Shown: piece by piece, positions 7,288 to 15,986 of the stretch
Numbering within the stretch: position 1 is the first letter of the stretch
Layout of the letters: the number at the start of each line of letters is the position of its first letter
Made by a program: the position numbers and the translations under genes
DNA from: Nannocystis bainbridge
Lineage (GTDB): Bacteria > Myxococcota_A > Polyangia > Nannocystales > Nannocystaceae
Assembly (NCBI RefSeq): GCF_028368995.1
Contig: NZ_JAQNDL010000001.1
Span: 3,188,001-3,252,000 of the forward strand
DNA: 64,000 nt
Direction of reading: 5' to 3'
Notes under the pieces: generated by a model
Told to the model about the DNA's origin: nothing
Seen by the model: only the letters and a program-made list of their open reading frames with translations
The model's database searches: none

Positions 7288-9594
7288 ATGACCTCGACTG
7301 TTAAACGGCGATCTGCGCCGACGTTCATGGCCCTGGGCATCGCCGGCCTCGCTGCCGCGGCCCTCGGCGCTTGCAAGGACGGCGGCTTCGGCGGCGACGA
7401 CGACAGCTGCGTCTCGACCCGCGAGTTCTTCGCCAACGAGGCCTGGCCCAAGGTGCTCGGCAAGACCTGCATCTCGTGCCACGGCCCGGCCGGCATCGCC
7501 GAGGAGCAGGGCGCCGAGTTCCGCCTGCTGCCCGCCTCCTACCCCGGCTTCCTCGACGCCAACCTCGCGGCCGTCACCGAGAACGCCTCGGTCAGCTACG
7601 ACGACCTCTCGGCGCTGCTGGCCAAGCCGACCGCCAAGACCAAGCACGGCGGCGGCGAGGTCATCAAGCCCGACAGCGAGGAGTACCGGATCCTCGAGAG
7701 CCTGCTCGCCCAGCTCAAGGCCCCGCGCGAGTGCCCCGGCAACGACGGCGCCGACCTCGACGCCGTCGAACTGATGAGCCCCGAGCAGACCCTGCGCAAG
7801 GCCACGCTGCACCTCGCGGGCCGCCTGCCGACCGCCGAGGAGCTCAAGGAGGCCGCCGCCGGCGACGACGCGCTGGCCGAGGCCGTGCGCGGCGTGCTCG
7901 AGGAGGACGGCTTCTACGACCGCCTCGGCGACATCTTCAACGACCTGCTGCTGACCGACCGCTACCTCGTCTACACCGGCTTCGCGGTCAACATCCTCAA
8001 CAGCGAGGACTTCCCGAACGCCGGCGCGTGGTGGGAGGGCCTCGAGGGCCAGGACGCGCTGCGCTACCAGGTCAACCGCGCCGCCGCGCGCGAGCCGATC
8101 GACCTGATCAACTACGTCGTCCGCAACGACCGCCCCTTCACCGAGATCCTCACCGCCGACTACACGGTGCTCAACCCGTTCTCGGCCCAGCTCTACGACC
8201 TCGACCTCGGCTTCGCCGACCCGGCCGACCCGCGCGAGTTCAAGGAGGCCAAGCTGTTCAGCGTGCGCGGCGGCAAGAAGACCCTGCCGCACGCCGGCGT
8301 GCTCAGCTCGCCGATGTTCCTCAACCGCTTCCCGACCACGCCGACCAACCGCAACCGCCACCGCGCGCGGATGACCTACAAGCTGTTCCTCGCCACCGAC
8401 GTGCTGCGCATCGGCGAGCGGCCGATCGACCCGTCGCTGTCGGAGGCGTACTCGAACCCGACGCGCGATGACAAGCAGTGCAACTTCTGCCACCAGCTGC
8501 TCGACCCGGTGGCCGGCGCGTTCCAGAACTACGACGACTACGACATGGAGGTCCTGACCACCCGCGAGTGGTTCCCGGAGATGTTCGCGCCCGGCTTCGA
8601 CGGCGAGGACATCCCGAAGTCGGAGTTCTCCAAGTCGCTCGAGTGGTTGGCCGCGCGCCTCGTCAAGGATCCGCGGTTCGTCATCGCCACCGTGCACACC
8701 GTGTTCCGCGCGCTGACCGGGACCGAGCCGCTGCTGTTCCCGGCCGACGCCGAGGACCCGCTGTACAGCGCCAAGCTCGACGCCTGGGAGGCCCAGGACG
8801 CCCTGTTCCGCCAGATCGGCGACGAGTTCGTGGCCGACGAATACAACCTCAAGACCGTGATCGTCGGCGTGGTCATGAGCCCGTACTTCCGCGGCCTCAG
8901 CCTCGACGCGACCGAGCTTTCCGCGGCCGACAGCGAGGAGCTCGCGGTCGTCGGCCACGGCCGGCTGTCGACCCCCGAGCTGCTGGCGAACAAGCTCCAG
9001 GCGACCACCGGCATCCGGTGGATCCGCGGCTGGGACCTCAATGACTGGCTGACCACCGACTACCGGATCCTCTACGGCGGCATCGACTCCGACAGCATCA
9101 CCCAGCGACTCACGCGCATGAACGGCATCATGGGCGCGGTCGCCGGGCGCATGGCCAACGAGGTCGCCTGCGCCGTCACGGCCTACGACTTCTCGCGCGC
9201 GACCGACAAGCGGCGGCTGTTCCCGAAGGTCACGCTCGACACCGTGCCGCTGAGCGAGACCGGCGCCGAGGTGCCCGACAACGTCGCCGCCATCAAGGCC
9301 AACCTCGTCCACCTCCATCAGCGCGTGCTCGGCGAGACGCTCGCGGCCGACGACCCGGAGATCCAGCGCGCCTACGACCTGTTCCTCGGGACATGGAAGG
9401 ACGGCACCGCGGCCGTCGCCGGCGGGACCGAGAACGAGTGGCTGAGCTGGTGGTGCCAGGCCCGCGTCGACCCCAACACCAACGTCGACCTGCCCGACGC
9501 CGAGAAGATCGAGACCGACAAGAACTACACCATCCGCGCGTGGATGGCGGTGATGACGTACATGCTGTCGGACTACCAGTTCCTCTACGAGTGA
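7288..9594 (+). CDS. Secreted c-type haem lipoprotein, planctomycete-cytochrome-like
   Basis: A 768-residue lipoprotein: signal peptide with the lipobox LGAC (Cys29), then two CxxCH haem-binding motifs, CISCH at 61-65 and CNFCH near 398. The body resembles the DUF1549/DUF1592-type proteins of planctomycetes and myxobacteria, in which cytochrome-like CxxCH motifs are mixed with otherwise uncharacterised domains (RWIRGWDLNDWLTTDYRILY at the start of the last third). These proteins are usually encoded just before a DUF1501 protein, as here. A GGGAGG ribosome-binding site lies 6 nt before the ATG at 7288. Role inferred: an envelope-anchored electron-transfer or oxidoreductase component of unknown substrate. 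Confidence 0.82.
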   Translation: MTSTVKRRSAPTFMALGIAGLAAAALGACKDGGFGGDDDSCVSTREFFANEAWPKVLGKTCISCHGPAGIAEEQGAEFRLLPASYPGFLDANLAAVTENASVSYDDLSALLAKPTAKTKHGGGEVIKPDSEEYRILESLLAQLKAPRECPGNDGADLDAVELMSPEQTLRKATLHLAGRLPTAEELKEAAAGDDALAEAVRGVLEEDGFYDRLGDIFNDLLLTDRYLVYTGFAVNILNSEDFPNAGAWWEGLEGQDALRYQVNRAAAREPIDLINYVVRNDRPFTEILTADYTVLNPFSAQLYDLDLGFADPADPREFKEAKLFSVRGGKKTLPHAGVLSSPMFLNRFPTTPTNRNRHRARMTYKLFLATDVLRIGERPIDPSLSEAYSNPTRDDKQCNFCHQLLDPVAGAFQNYDDYDMEVLTTREWFPEMFAPGFDGEDIPKSEFSKSLEWLAARLVKDPRFVIATVHTVFRALTGTEPLLFPADAEDPLYSAKLDAWEAQDALFRQIGDEFVADEYNLKTVIVGVVMSPYFRGLSLDATELSAADSEELAVVGHGRLSTPELLANKLQATTGIRWIRGWDLNDWLTTDYRILYGGIDSDSITQRLTRMNGIMGAVAGRMANEVACAVTAYDFSRATDKRRLFPKVTLDTVPLSETGAEVPDNVAAIKANLVHLHQRVLGETLAADDPEIQRAYDLFLGTWKDGTAAVAGGTENEWLSWWCQARVDPNTNVDLPDAEKIETDKNYTIRAWMAVMTYMLSDYQFLYE

Positions 9595-9619
9595 CGCCGA
9601 CGACGAAGGAGCTACCACC

Positions 9620-10939
9620 ATGGATCGCCGCAAGTTCTTGAAGATCGCCGCCATGTCCGGGCTCGCCGTCGCCGCGCCGGTGGGGGTGCGCCGCGCCCTC
9701 GCCGACGCCGAGCCGTACGAGGGCCCGTACTTCGTGCTCATCAGCGCCTCGGGCGGGTGGGACCCCGTCTACCTGTGCGACCCCAAGGAGCAGGGCCCGC
9801 TCAACCGGCTCTACGCCGCCAGCGCCTCGCAGGGCAACATCCACTACGCGCCGATCGGCCTCGACCCGGTCGCGCTCGGCCTCGAGGAGGCCGAGGTCGC
9901 GTACCTGATGTCGAACGCCGACTTCTTCACCAAGTACGGCAGCCAGCTGCTCGTGCTCAACGGCGTCGACATGGCGACCAACAACCACGACGCCGGCGCG
10001 CGCGCGACCTGGAGCGGCCGCCTGCCCGAGGGCTTCCCGGCCTTCGGCGCGCTCGTGGCGGCCGCGCGGGCGCCCGAGAGCACCTTCGCGTACGTCAGCG
10101 CCGGGGGCTTCGACGCCACCGAGGGCCTCGTGCCGCTGACGCGCATCAGCAGCGTCGACGCGGTCAAGAAGATCGCCAACCCCAACCTCACCGACCCGAA
10201 CAACGCCGAGACCGACAAGTTCCACTCCGACAAGACGATGGAGCGGATCCGCAAGGCCCAGACGGCGCGGCTCGAGGCGCAGATGGCCGCCGCTCGCCTG
10301 CCGCGCAGCAAGGCGGCGATGAACGAGCTGTTCCTGGCGCGCGGCGGCGAGAAGCTGCTGAAGGGCCTGGCGCTGCCGGCCGAGCCGGCGACGCTGCCCG
10401 GCTATCAGCTCGGCGACCTGCAGGGCTTCATGCAGCAGAGCCAGTTCGCGGTCGCGGCCTTCAAGGCGCGCATGGCCGTGGCCGCCAACCTCAACATCGG
10501 CGGCTTCGACACCCACGGCAACCACGACCGCGACCAGGTGCGCCAGCTGGCCAAGCTGCTCGCCGGCGTCGATTTCTTCATGAAAGAGGCCGAGGCGGCC
10601 GGCATCGCCGACAAACTGACAGTGGTCATCGGCTCCGACTTCGCCCGCGGCCCCGGCTACAACGGCGACAACGAGTACGCCGGCAAGGACCACTGGCCGG
10701 TCACCAGCCTGATGATGATGGGCCGCGGCATCGCCGGCAATCGCGTGGTCGGGGCCACCGACGCCGAGCAATTCGGCGCCCTCGTCGACCCGACCAGCCT
10801 CGCCGTCGGCAAGGGCTCGAAGCTCACGCCCGAGAGCATCCACCTCGCGCTGCGCAAGCTGGCCGGCATCGACACCGCCGAGGTCACGGCCCGCTTCCCG
10901 CTGGCCGGCCAGGACATGCCGAAGCTGCTCGGCGGCTGA
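9620..10939 (+). CDS. DUF1501 family secreted protein with Tat-type signal
   Basis: A 439-residue protein with a twin-Arg-type leader (MDRRKFLKIAAMSGLAVA), suggesting export after folding. The body shows DUF1501 features: LISASGGWDPVYLCDP near the start, NNHDAGARATWSG, NIGGFDTHGNHDRDQ and VVIGSDFARGPGYN, which echo the alkaline-phosphatase/sulfatase fold that DUF1501 belongs to. The enzymatic activity of the family is not known. An AAGGAG site lies 8 nt before the ATG, and the gene starts 25 nt after the haem lipoprotein, so the two are very likely one transcription unit acting together in the envelope. Confidence 0.88.
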   Translation: MDRRKFLKIAAMSGLAVAAPVGVRRALADAEPYEGPYFVLISASGGWDPVYLCDPKEQGPLNRLYAASASQGNIHYAPIGLDPVALGLEEAEVAYLMSNADFFTKYGSQLLVLNGVDMATNNHDAGARATWSGRLPEGFPAFGALVAAARAPESTFAYVSAGGFDATEGLVPLTRISSVDAVKKIANPNLTDPNNAETDKFHSDKTMERIRKAQTARLEAQMAAARLPRSKAAMNELFLARGGEKLLKGLALPAEPATLPGYQLGDLQGFMQQSQFAVAAFKARMAVAANLNIGGFDTHGNHDRDQVRQLAKLLAGVDFFMKEAEAAGIADKLTVVIGSDFARGPGYNGDNEYAGKDHWPVTSLMMMGRGIAGNRVVGATDAEQFGALVDPTSLAVGKGSKLTPESIHLALRKLAGIDTAEVTARFPLAGQDMPKLLGG

Positions 10940-11479
10940 GCCCGTTCGCTGCAAACCCGCCCTCGCGCCGCGCGGTGCGAGGGCGCTCGCGTGTTCGCCG
11001 CGAGCGTCGGACATGTCCCGAAGTTCGCGTGAGGCGACGCGCACGATCACGGCGTCGTGCATGGCCCGATCGACCGCGAGCTGCGACAATCACATGTCCC
11101 GAAGGACATGTGCACTGGCGCGCGCAGCCGAGCCCGCTGGCAGCCGTGACCGCGCTCGACATGTCCCCGGGGACATGTGCACTGGCGCGCGCGACCCGGC
11201 TCGCCGCGCTCGCCGTCGGCGCCGCGCGGCCGACTCGGGGCGCCTGCCACGCCATAACTTTCGGACATGTCCTGAAGAACATGTGCGTCGGCGCGCCGCA
11301 CAGCGGCCCGCGGGCTGGCGCTCACGTTCGCGCGCCTGACCGCACCCTTGGGCACAGTCGCTGTGCATCTTTGCGAACTCGCCTGGGGATCGTCGCATGC
11401 GCATGCACGCGTCGATCGATCTGTCCCGAAGACATTGCCGCCTCGAGTGCGGCGTGGTTACTCTCCATTCACCCCCCGA
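10940..11479. repeat. 540-nt gap filled with palindrome copies and a threefold module
   Basis: No gene is seen. Palindromes lie at 11011-11022 (GGACATGTCCC), 11091-11112 (CACATGTCC-CGAA-GGACATGTG), 11159-11178 (ACATGTCCCC/GGGGACATGT, perfect 20 bp) and 11261-11285 (GGACATGTCC...ACATGTG). Three of them are followed by related sequence: GTGCACTGGCGCGCGC at 11110-11125 and 11176-11191, and GTGCGTCGGCGCGCC at 11284-11298. Short coding frames across the gap are GC-driven and are not called. Confidence 0.8.
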
Positions 11480-12466
11480 ATGCATGAACCCAAGCGAAGT
11501 CGCGAACCCGACGCGCCGCGCGCCCCATGTAGCCGCCGCCCGTCCGTCGACCTCACCGGCCGCGTCTTAGGCGGCCGATACGAGCTGCTCCGTCGTCTCG
11601 GTCACGGCGGCAGCGGCGCCACCATCTACGAGGCCGAGCACGTCGAGCTGCGGCGGCGCGTCGCCGTCAAGGTCCTCGACCCCGGCCTCTCCGACGCCGA
11701 CACCGTCGCGCGTTTCACCCACGAGGCGCACGCCGCGGCGGCGCTGCGCAGCGAACACATCATCGACATCATCGAGCTCGCGCATGACGACAGCGAGCTC
11801 GTGTTCATGGTGATGGAGTGCCTCGAAGGCGAGGACCTCGCGGTCACGCTGGCCCAGGACGGCCCGCTCGACTGGCGGCGCGTGCTGTCGATCGGCACCC
11901 AGGTGTGCGAGGCGCTGGTGACGGCCCACGCCCGCGGCGTGGTGCATTGTGACATCAAGCCCGGCAACTGCTTCCGCATCACCCACGGCGGCACCGCCGA
12001 CTTCATCAAGGTGCTCGACTTCGGCGTGTCGAGCTTCGGCGGTCGCGTCGCCGTGACGCGCGGCAGCGACGGCCGCCGCACCTCGGGCCCGGTGATCGGC
12101 ACGCCCGGCTACATGCCGCAGGAGCAGCTGCGCGGCGGACCGTACGACCACCGCGTCGACATCTTCGCCCTCGGCGTGCTGATGTTCCGCCTGCTCACCG
12201 ACAAGATGCCGTACTCCGGCGGCAGCCTGTTCGTCCCGCGCCGCCCCACGAGCGGCCCGATCGCCCTCCGCCGCGCCGCCCCGGCCGTCGAGATCCCCGA
12301 CGCCTTCGAGGCGGTCATCCTCAAGTCCGTCGCCAGCGACCCCGCCGAGCGCTACCCGAGCGCGGCGGAGATGCTGGCGGCCCTGCGCGCCGTCGCCGAC
12401 ACGCCCTGGGCGCCCCGCCTCGCCCGCGACCCGCTGGCCTGGGGCGAGCGCTCCTCGGCGGCCTGA
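11480..12466 (+). CDS. Cytoplasmic Ser/Thr protein kinase
   Basis: A 328-residue Hanks-type kinase without a membrane segment. The catalytic core has the Gly loop LGHGGSGATIY, VAVKVL with the ATP-binding Lys, HCDIKPGN (Arg of HRD replaced by Cys, as in many bacterial kinases), DFGVSSFGG and GTPGYMPQEQL. The C-terminus is a short tail after subdomain XI. The ATG at 11480 is chosen because the upstream 44 residues of the open frame, from a TTG at 11348, look non-coding. A TACTCT hexamer lies 15 nt before the ATG. No substrate is suggested by the neighbours, which are repeats on both sides. Confidence 0.87.
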   Translation: MHEPKRSREPDAPRAPCSRRPSVDLTGRVLGGRYELLRRLGHGGSGATIYEAEHVELRRRVAVKVLDPGLSDADTVARFTHEAHAAAALRSEHIIDIIELAHDDSELVFMVMECLEGEDLAVTLAQDGPLDWRRVLSIGTQVCEALVTAHARGVVHCDIKPGNCFRITHGGTADFIKVLDFGVSSFGGRVAVTRGSDGRRTSGPVIGTPGYMPQEQLRGGPYDHRVDIFALGVLMFRLLTDKMPYSGGSLFVPRRPTSGPIALRRAAPAVEIPDAFEAVILKSVASDPAERYPSAAEMLAALRAVADTPWAPRLARDPLAWGERSSAA

Positions 12467-12484
12467 GCCGCCCGAACGCCGAGC

Positions 12485-12513
12485 GCAGCCTGTATTTTAA
12501 AAATACAGGCTGC
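12485..12513. repeat. A/T-centred hairpin after the kinase gene
   Basis: GCAGCCTGTATTTT and AAAATACAGGCTGC are exact complements separated by a single A, 19 nt after the stop codon. The outer AGCCTGT...ACAGGCT is the same as in the next hairpin (12536), but the centre is A/T instead of CC-TTCG-GG. It may stop transcription in both directions. Confidence 0.65.
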
Positions 12514-12535
12514 TCTTGTGTCGCGTGTCACGATG

Positions 12536-12560
12536 AGCCTGTCCTTCGGGACAGGCTTTT
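12536..12560 (+). terminator. TTCG-tetraloop intrinsic terminator
   Basis: AGCCTGTCC-TTCG-GGACAGGCT followed by TTTT: a 9-bp stem closed by a very stable C(UUCG)G tetraloop, plus a U-run. It is the clearest case in which a member of the palindrome family has the form of a Rho-independent terminator. It lies 70 nt after the kinase stop. Confidence 0.75.
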
Positions 12561-12580
12561 CTCGCGTCGAGCTTCTTGGA

Positions 12581-12650
12581 AGCCTGTCCTTCGGGACATG
12601 CTGCTTCTTGCGTGGCCCGAAATGATGGCCATGTCCCTTCGGACATCTCA
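12581..12650. repeat. Two further palindrome copies
   Basis: AGCCTGTCC-TTCG-GGACATGCT (12581-12602, one mismatch in the stem) and CATGTCC-CTTC-GGACATCTC near 12630-12649. They fill the space between convergent genes (kinase on plus, glyoxalase-fold gene on minus). Confidence 0.7.
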
Positions 12651-12687
12651 CGCTCGTCGCAGACGGACGCGGGAGCGAGCGAGCCGC

Positions 12688-13104
12688 TCACGCCGGCGAG
12701 ATCAGCTCGTCGTAGCCGCGGCCCTTGAACTGCAGGATGCACACCCCGTGGCCCCACGGGTCGGCGAGCAGCGCCATCCGGCCCCACACCGCGTCGCGGA
12801 TCGGCCCCTCGACCGTGGCGCCCTCGACCTGCGCCCGCGCGAGCGCCGGCTCGAGCGCGTCGACCACGACATCGAGGTGCACCGGCGTCCAGTGGCGCCG
12901 ATAGTCGCGCCCGACCGGCGCATCCGGCCAGGCCGGCGAATCGACCGGTTTCTGCAGCAGATACAGCGGCACGCCCGCGCCGAGCAGCTCGACGCCCCCG
13001 CCGCCGAACCGCCGCCCCGCGGTGAAGCCGAACGCGCGCACGTAAAACGCCTCGGCAGCAGAGACATCAGGCACATCGATGTTGACGAGCAAGTTGGGCA
13101 TCTT
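12688..13104 (-). CDS. Glyoxalase/VOC-fold protein
   Basis: A 138-residue protein of the vicinal-oxygen-chelate superfamily (glyoxalase, bleomycin-resistance and dioxygenase fold). The start MPNLLVNIDVPDVSAAEAFY and the VHLDVVVDAL and DPWGHGVCILQF segments fit two beta-alpha-beta-beta-beta modules, with candidate metal ligands in VHLD and near the C-terminal GH. A strong AGGAGG ribosome-binding site precedes the ATG at 13104, which excludes the longer open frame to 13167. The substrate is unknown: the family includes detoxifying enzymes and antibiotic-binding proteins. Confidence 0.85.
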   Translation of the reverse strand, partial: KMPNLLVNIDVPDVSAAEAFYVRAFGFTAGRRFGGGGVELLGAGVPLYLLQKPVDSPAWPDAPVGRDYRRHWTPVHLDVVVDALEPALARAQVEGATVEGPIRDAVWGRMALLADPWGHGVCILQFKGRGYDELISPA

Positions 13105-13256
13105 TGCCTCCTGCGGAAAAGAGTTCGCGCAGAGGGTATCGCAAGCGGTGCGCGGGTCCACGCCCAATGCCTGCTTCCTGACCCCCGTCGCATCATTCGA
13201 TGGTCAGCGGGATCGTGACACCGCTAATCCTGGACCGCGCCGGCCCACCGAGCGCT

Positions 13257-14828
13257 TCAGGCTCGGGCGCCCAGATGCGGCCGCGCCTGCGCGTAGCACC
13301 ACGCCAGCACCAGCAACAGCGGCACCAGGCTGAGCGGGCCTGGCAGCCCGAGCATTCGCCCGAGGTTCGCCGGCCCGGTGTAGCCGGTGTCCGTCGCCCA
13401 GATCCGCGGCCACGCGTGGCCCCACAGCGGGTCGCCGAACTGCGGCGCCTCCGGGGCCGACGCTGCCAGCAGCAGCGTCAATGCACCCGACAGCAGCGCC
13501 AGGCCCAGCACTGCCCGCGGCACCGCGCGGATCGCCGGCGCCAGCGCCAGCGCCAGGAACGGCAGCATCGGCACGCAGTGGCGCGGGCCGATCGCCGCCC
13601 CGCCGTCCCACATGTAATAGCCGGCGTTGAGCGCCAGGTAGAAGCCGATCACCCCCAGGCACACCGCAGCGACCTGCCTCACCGGCCATGTCCCCGAGGA
13701 CCTGCTCCATGGGCCAGGTGGCCAGCCGCGCAGCTCGCACGCCAGCCCCCACGGCGCCAGCAGCAGCACCGGCGCCAGGTAGAACAGCCCGCGGAACGCC
13801 CCGAACAGCAGCTCCAGCAGCACCCCGGGGTCCGGCGCGTGGATGCCGTAGTTGACGCGCATGCCCTCGGCGAACTCGGCCAGGTAGACGAAATCGTAGC
13901 CGGTCTTGAGCGGGCCGCCGAACGCCACCGAGTGGTAGATCGCCAGGGCGATCGCCGCCGGCGCCCCGCCGAGCGCCGCCACCACGGCGAAGCGGGTCCC
14001 GCGGCGCAGCCAGGCGAACAGCCACAGCAGCGCGACCGGGACCGCCGCCGGGTACTCGCACAGCACCGCCAGCCCGAGGCACATGCCCGTCCCGAAGGCC
14101 ATGGCTGTTCGACCATGTCCCAAGAGGATGCCGGCGAACCCGAGCAGCAGCAGGTCGGCGCACAGCTGGTGGCCGTAGAGCGCCGAGCCGTAGATCAGCG
14201 CCGGGGTCGCCAGCGCGTAGGTCGCCGCCAGCAGCAGCGCCCCGGCGCGGTCGCCGAGGCGGCGCAGCGCCAGCAGGTACAGCGCCAGCGCGCCGAGCAC
14301 CGCGAACACCCCGACCGAGCCCACGCGGCTGACGTACAGCGCGGTCCGGTAGGCCTGGTTGTAGAACAGCCGGTCGCCGGGACGGCGGGCCGCCGGGTCG
14401 CGGTTGGGGTCGCGCGGGTCGAGCGGGACCAGACGGACCTCGGGCGCGTCGGCGCCGACCAGCCGCCCGGCCCCGTAGTAGAGCGCGTAGGCGGGCGCCG
14501 CCAGCAGCGACGTGCCGGGCGCCTTGTCGCTGTAGAAGTGGCCGTCCCGCTGGCTCTTGTCGCCGGTGGTCGCGTGGTAGTCGTCGATGATCGTCGTGCC
14601 CTGCTCGACCAGCGCGCGCGTCAGGGCCAGGCGCGAGTTCTGGTTCCACGCGGGCGGGCCCGAGAAGTACGAGGTCGCGGCGAACACCGCCACGGCGAGC
14701 GGCACCAGCACCGGCGCCTCCGCTCGCACGCTGGCCCGCAGGCTGTCGCCGCGCTCATTGCCTGCGTCGCCGGAGGCTGGCGCTTCGACGTCCGGGCCGC
14801 GCCCTTCGGAACATGTCGCTTCGGACAT
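13257..14828 (-). CDS. Polytopic glycosyltransferase-39-like membrane protein
   Basis: A 523-residue integral membrane protein with about ten hydrophobic helices, resembling the GT39/PMT-like family that transfers sugars from lipid carriers. The family-like motif FYSDKAPGTSLLAAP lies before the second helix region. The favoured start is the ATG at 14828 (MSEATCSEG); it lies inside a GGACATGTCC palindrome, and the GAGG just upstream is also part of it. A GTG nearer the first helix is an alternative. Two other stretches, around 13683 and 14085-14125, resemble degenerate palindrome copies in frame. The gene lies 122 nt downstream of a kinase gene on the same strand. Confidence 0.75.
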   Translation of the reverse strand: MSEATCSEGRGPDVEAPASGDAGNERGDSLRASVRAEAPVLVPLAVAVFAATSYFSGPPAWNQNSRLALTRALVEQGTTIIDDYHATTGDKSQRDGHFYSDKAPGTSLLAAPAYALYYGAGRLVGADAPEVRLVPLDPRDPNRDPAARRPGDRLFYNQAYRTALYVSRVGSVGVFAVLGALALYLLALRRLGDRAGALLLAATYALATPALIYGSALYGHQLCADLLLLGFAGILLGHGRTAMAFGTGMCLGLAVLCEYPAAVPVALLWLFAWLRRGTRFAVVAALGGAPAAIALAIYHSVAFGGPLKTGYDFVYLAEFAEGMRVNYGIHAPDPGVLLELLFGAFRGLFYLAPVLLLAPWGLACELRGWPPGPWSRSSGTWPVRQVAAVCLGVIGFYLALNAGYYMWDGGAAIGPRHCVPMLPFLALALAPAIRAVPRAVLGLALLSGALTLLLAASAPEAPQFGDPLWGHAWPRIWATDTGYTGPANLGRMLGLPGPLSLVPLLLVLAWCYAQARPHLGARA

Positions 14829-14948
14829 GTCCTCTCGAACATCTCCGACACTCCACCCCGGGCCTCCCGCCCCTGCCCCTTCGGACAGGCCCTCCGAGCC
14901 TTGCCCGGGGCGGCCCGGGTCGCCGGAGCCTGGCCCTGCGGACATGTC
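14805..14948. repeat. Cluster of palindrome copies between kinase and membrane protein
   Basis: Copies and half-copies include TTCGGAACATGTC, TTCGGACATGTCC, CCCCTTCGGACAGG and CCTGCGGACATGTC. The first two overlap the proposed start of the glycosyltransferase-like gene. The 122-nt gap holds nothing else. Confidence 0.75.
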
Positions 14949-14950
14949 TC

Positions 14951-15898
14951 TCAGGCCTGCGCCCGGGCGCTGGCCTCGACCACCAGCGCCCCGAGCTCTT
15001 GCTGGGCCCGCTCCGCGGCGGACGCCTCGGGGCACTGGGCCAGGCGCTGCAGCACCTGGTAGGCCCCGGCGTAGCGGCGGGCCGGGTCGCGATCGAGGTT
15101 CTTGCGCACGATCTCGGCCAGCTTGGCCGACAGCCCGGGCAGGCGGCGGCTCGGGTGACCGGCGTCGAACTTGACGATCGCGTCCATCGTCTTGAGGTCG
15201 TCGTCGGCCTTGAAGCAGCGCTGGCCCTTCAGCATCTCCCACAGCATCACGGCCAGGCCGAAGATGTCCGAAGAGACAGTCGCGGCCGCCGTCCCGACCA
15301 CCCGCTCCGGGGCCATGTACGCCTTCGAGCCGGCCTGCGACATGTCGCTCTCGCGGGCCAGCCAGATGCTGGTCGCCGAGTTGTAATCGGCCAGCATGAC
15401 CTGGCCGGTGCGCGACAGCAGCACGTTGGCCGGGCAGATGTCGCGGTGGACCACGCCCAGCTCGACCAGCTTGCCCTTGTCCTCGGCCTCGGCGGTGTGC
15501 ACGTGGTGCAGCGCGTCGGCCAGCTGGCCCATGATGTAGACCGCGATCTCTTTGCTGACGCCGCGCGGATGGCCGACGTCGTGGCCGAGCAGCACGCTCA
15601 GGTCGCAGCCGTCGATCGCGTCGAGGACGAGATAGCGCACGCCGTTCTGCGCGCCCTCGCCGTGCGCGCTCGGGATGCCCGGGTGATTGAACGACTGATA
15701 GAGCCGGATCTCGTGCTCGAATTGAGCGGCCAATATCGCGTGCTCCGGGCCCGAGCCGGACGGCAGCAGCTTGACGACGTAGGACGGCGGCGCTGTCTGC
15801 GGGTCGTCCTCGTGGCGCGCGAGGAACAGGTGGAACACCGAGCTGCGCACCGCGAGCGGCCGGACCAGACGGAACTTGCCGAGACTCTGGAGCTCCAT
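14951..15898 (-). CDS. Ser/Thr kinase-like protein with degenerate motifs
   Basis: A 315-residue kinase-fold protein. VVKLLPSG contains the ATP-binding Lys and HRDICPANVLL is a good catalytic loop. However, the glycine-rich loop is lost (VRPLAVRSSVFHLFLARH) and the metal-binding DFG is DYN (MLADYNSATS). MAPERV and SDIFGLAVMLWEML follow as in active kinases. The metal-binding Asp is kept, so activity cannot be ruled out, but an atypical or regulatory kinase is likely. There is no membrane segment. The ATG at 15898 begins the fold. The gene is divergent from the glycan operon starting at 15987 and may share its promoter region. Confidence 0.83.
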   Translation of the reverse strand: MELQSLGKFRLVRPLAVRSSVFHLFLARHEDDPQTAPPSYVVKLLPSGSGPEHAILAAQFEHEIRLYQSFNHPGIPSAHGEGAQNGVRYLVLDAIDGCDLSVLLGHDVGHPRGVSKEIAVYIMGQLADALHHVHTAEAEDKGKLVELGVVHRDICPANVLLSRTGQVMLADYNSATSIWLARESDMSQAGSKAYMAPERVVGTAAATVSSDIFGLAVMLWEMLKGQRCFKADDDLKTMDAIVKFDAGHPSRRLPGLSAKLAEIVRKNLDRDPARRYAGAYQVLQRLAQCPEASAAERAQQELGALVVEASARAQA

Positions 15899-15972
15899 GG
15901 GCGAGCTGAGTGTGCCGCCCGCAGATCCGCGTGTCCATCGCCGAGTGCGAGGCGCCGCCCGCCCGGACCTGC

Positions 15973-15978
15973 TACAAG
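15973..15978 (+). promoter_or_regulatory. -10-like hexamer TACAAG before the glycan operon
   Basis: It lies 8 nt before the ATG at 15987. It supports that start and a leaderless transcript. Confidence 0.35.
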
Positions 15979-15986
15979 AGCGGCCC

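Noticed and set aside
10940..11479. Short genes in the repeat-rich gap
   Set aside because: Several frames of 80-130 codons are open on both strands, but they are made mostly of repeat sequence, lack ribosome-binding sites and overlap one another.
15265..15290. Palindrome half-site in the degenerate kinase gene
   Set aside because: The sequence codes for SSDIFGLAVML, a conserved kinase segment, so its resemblance to the repeat is probably chance.
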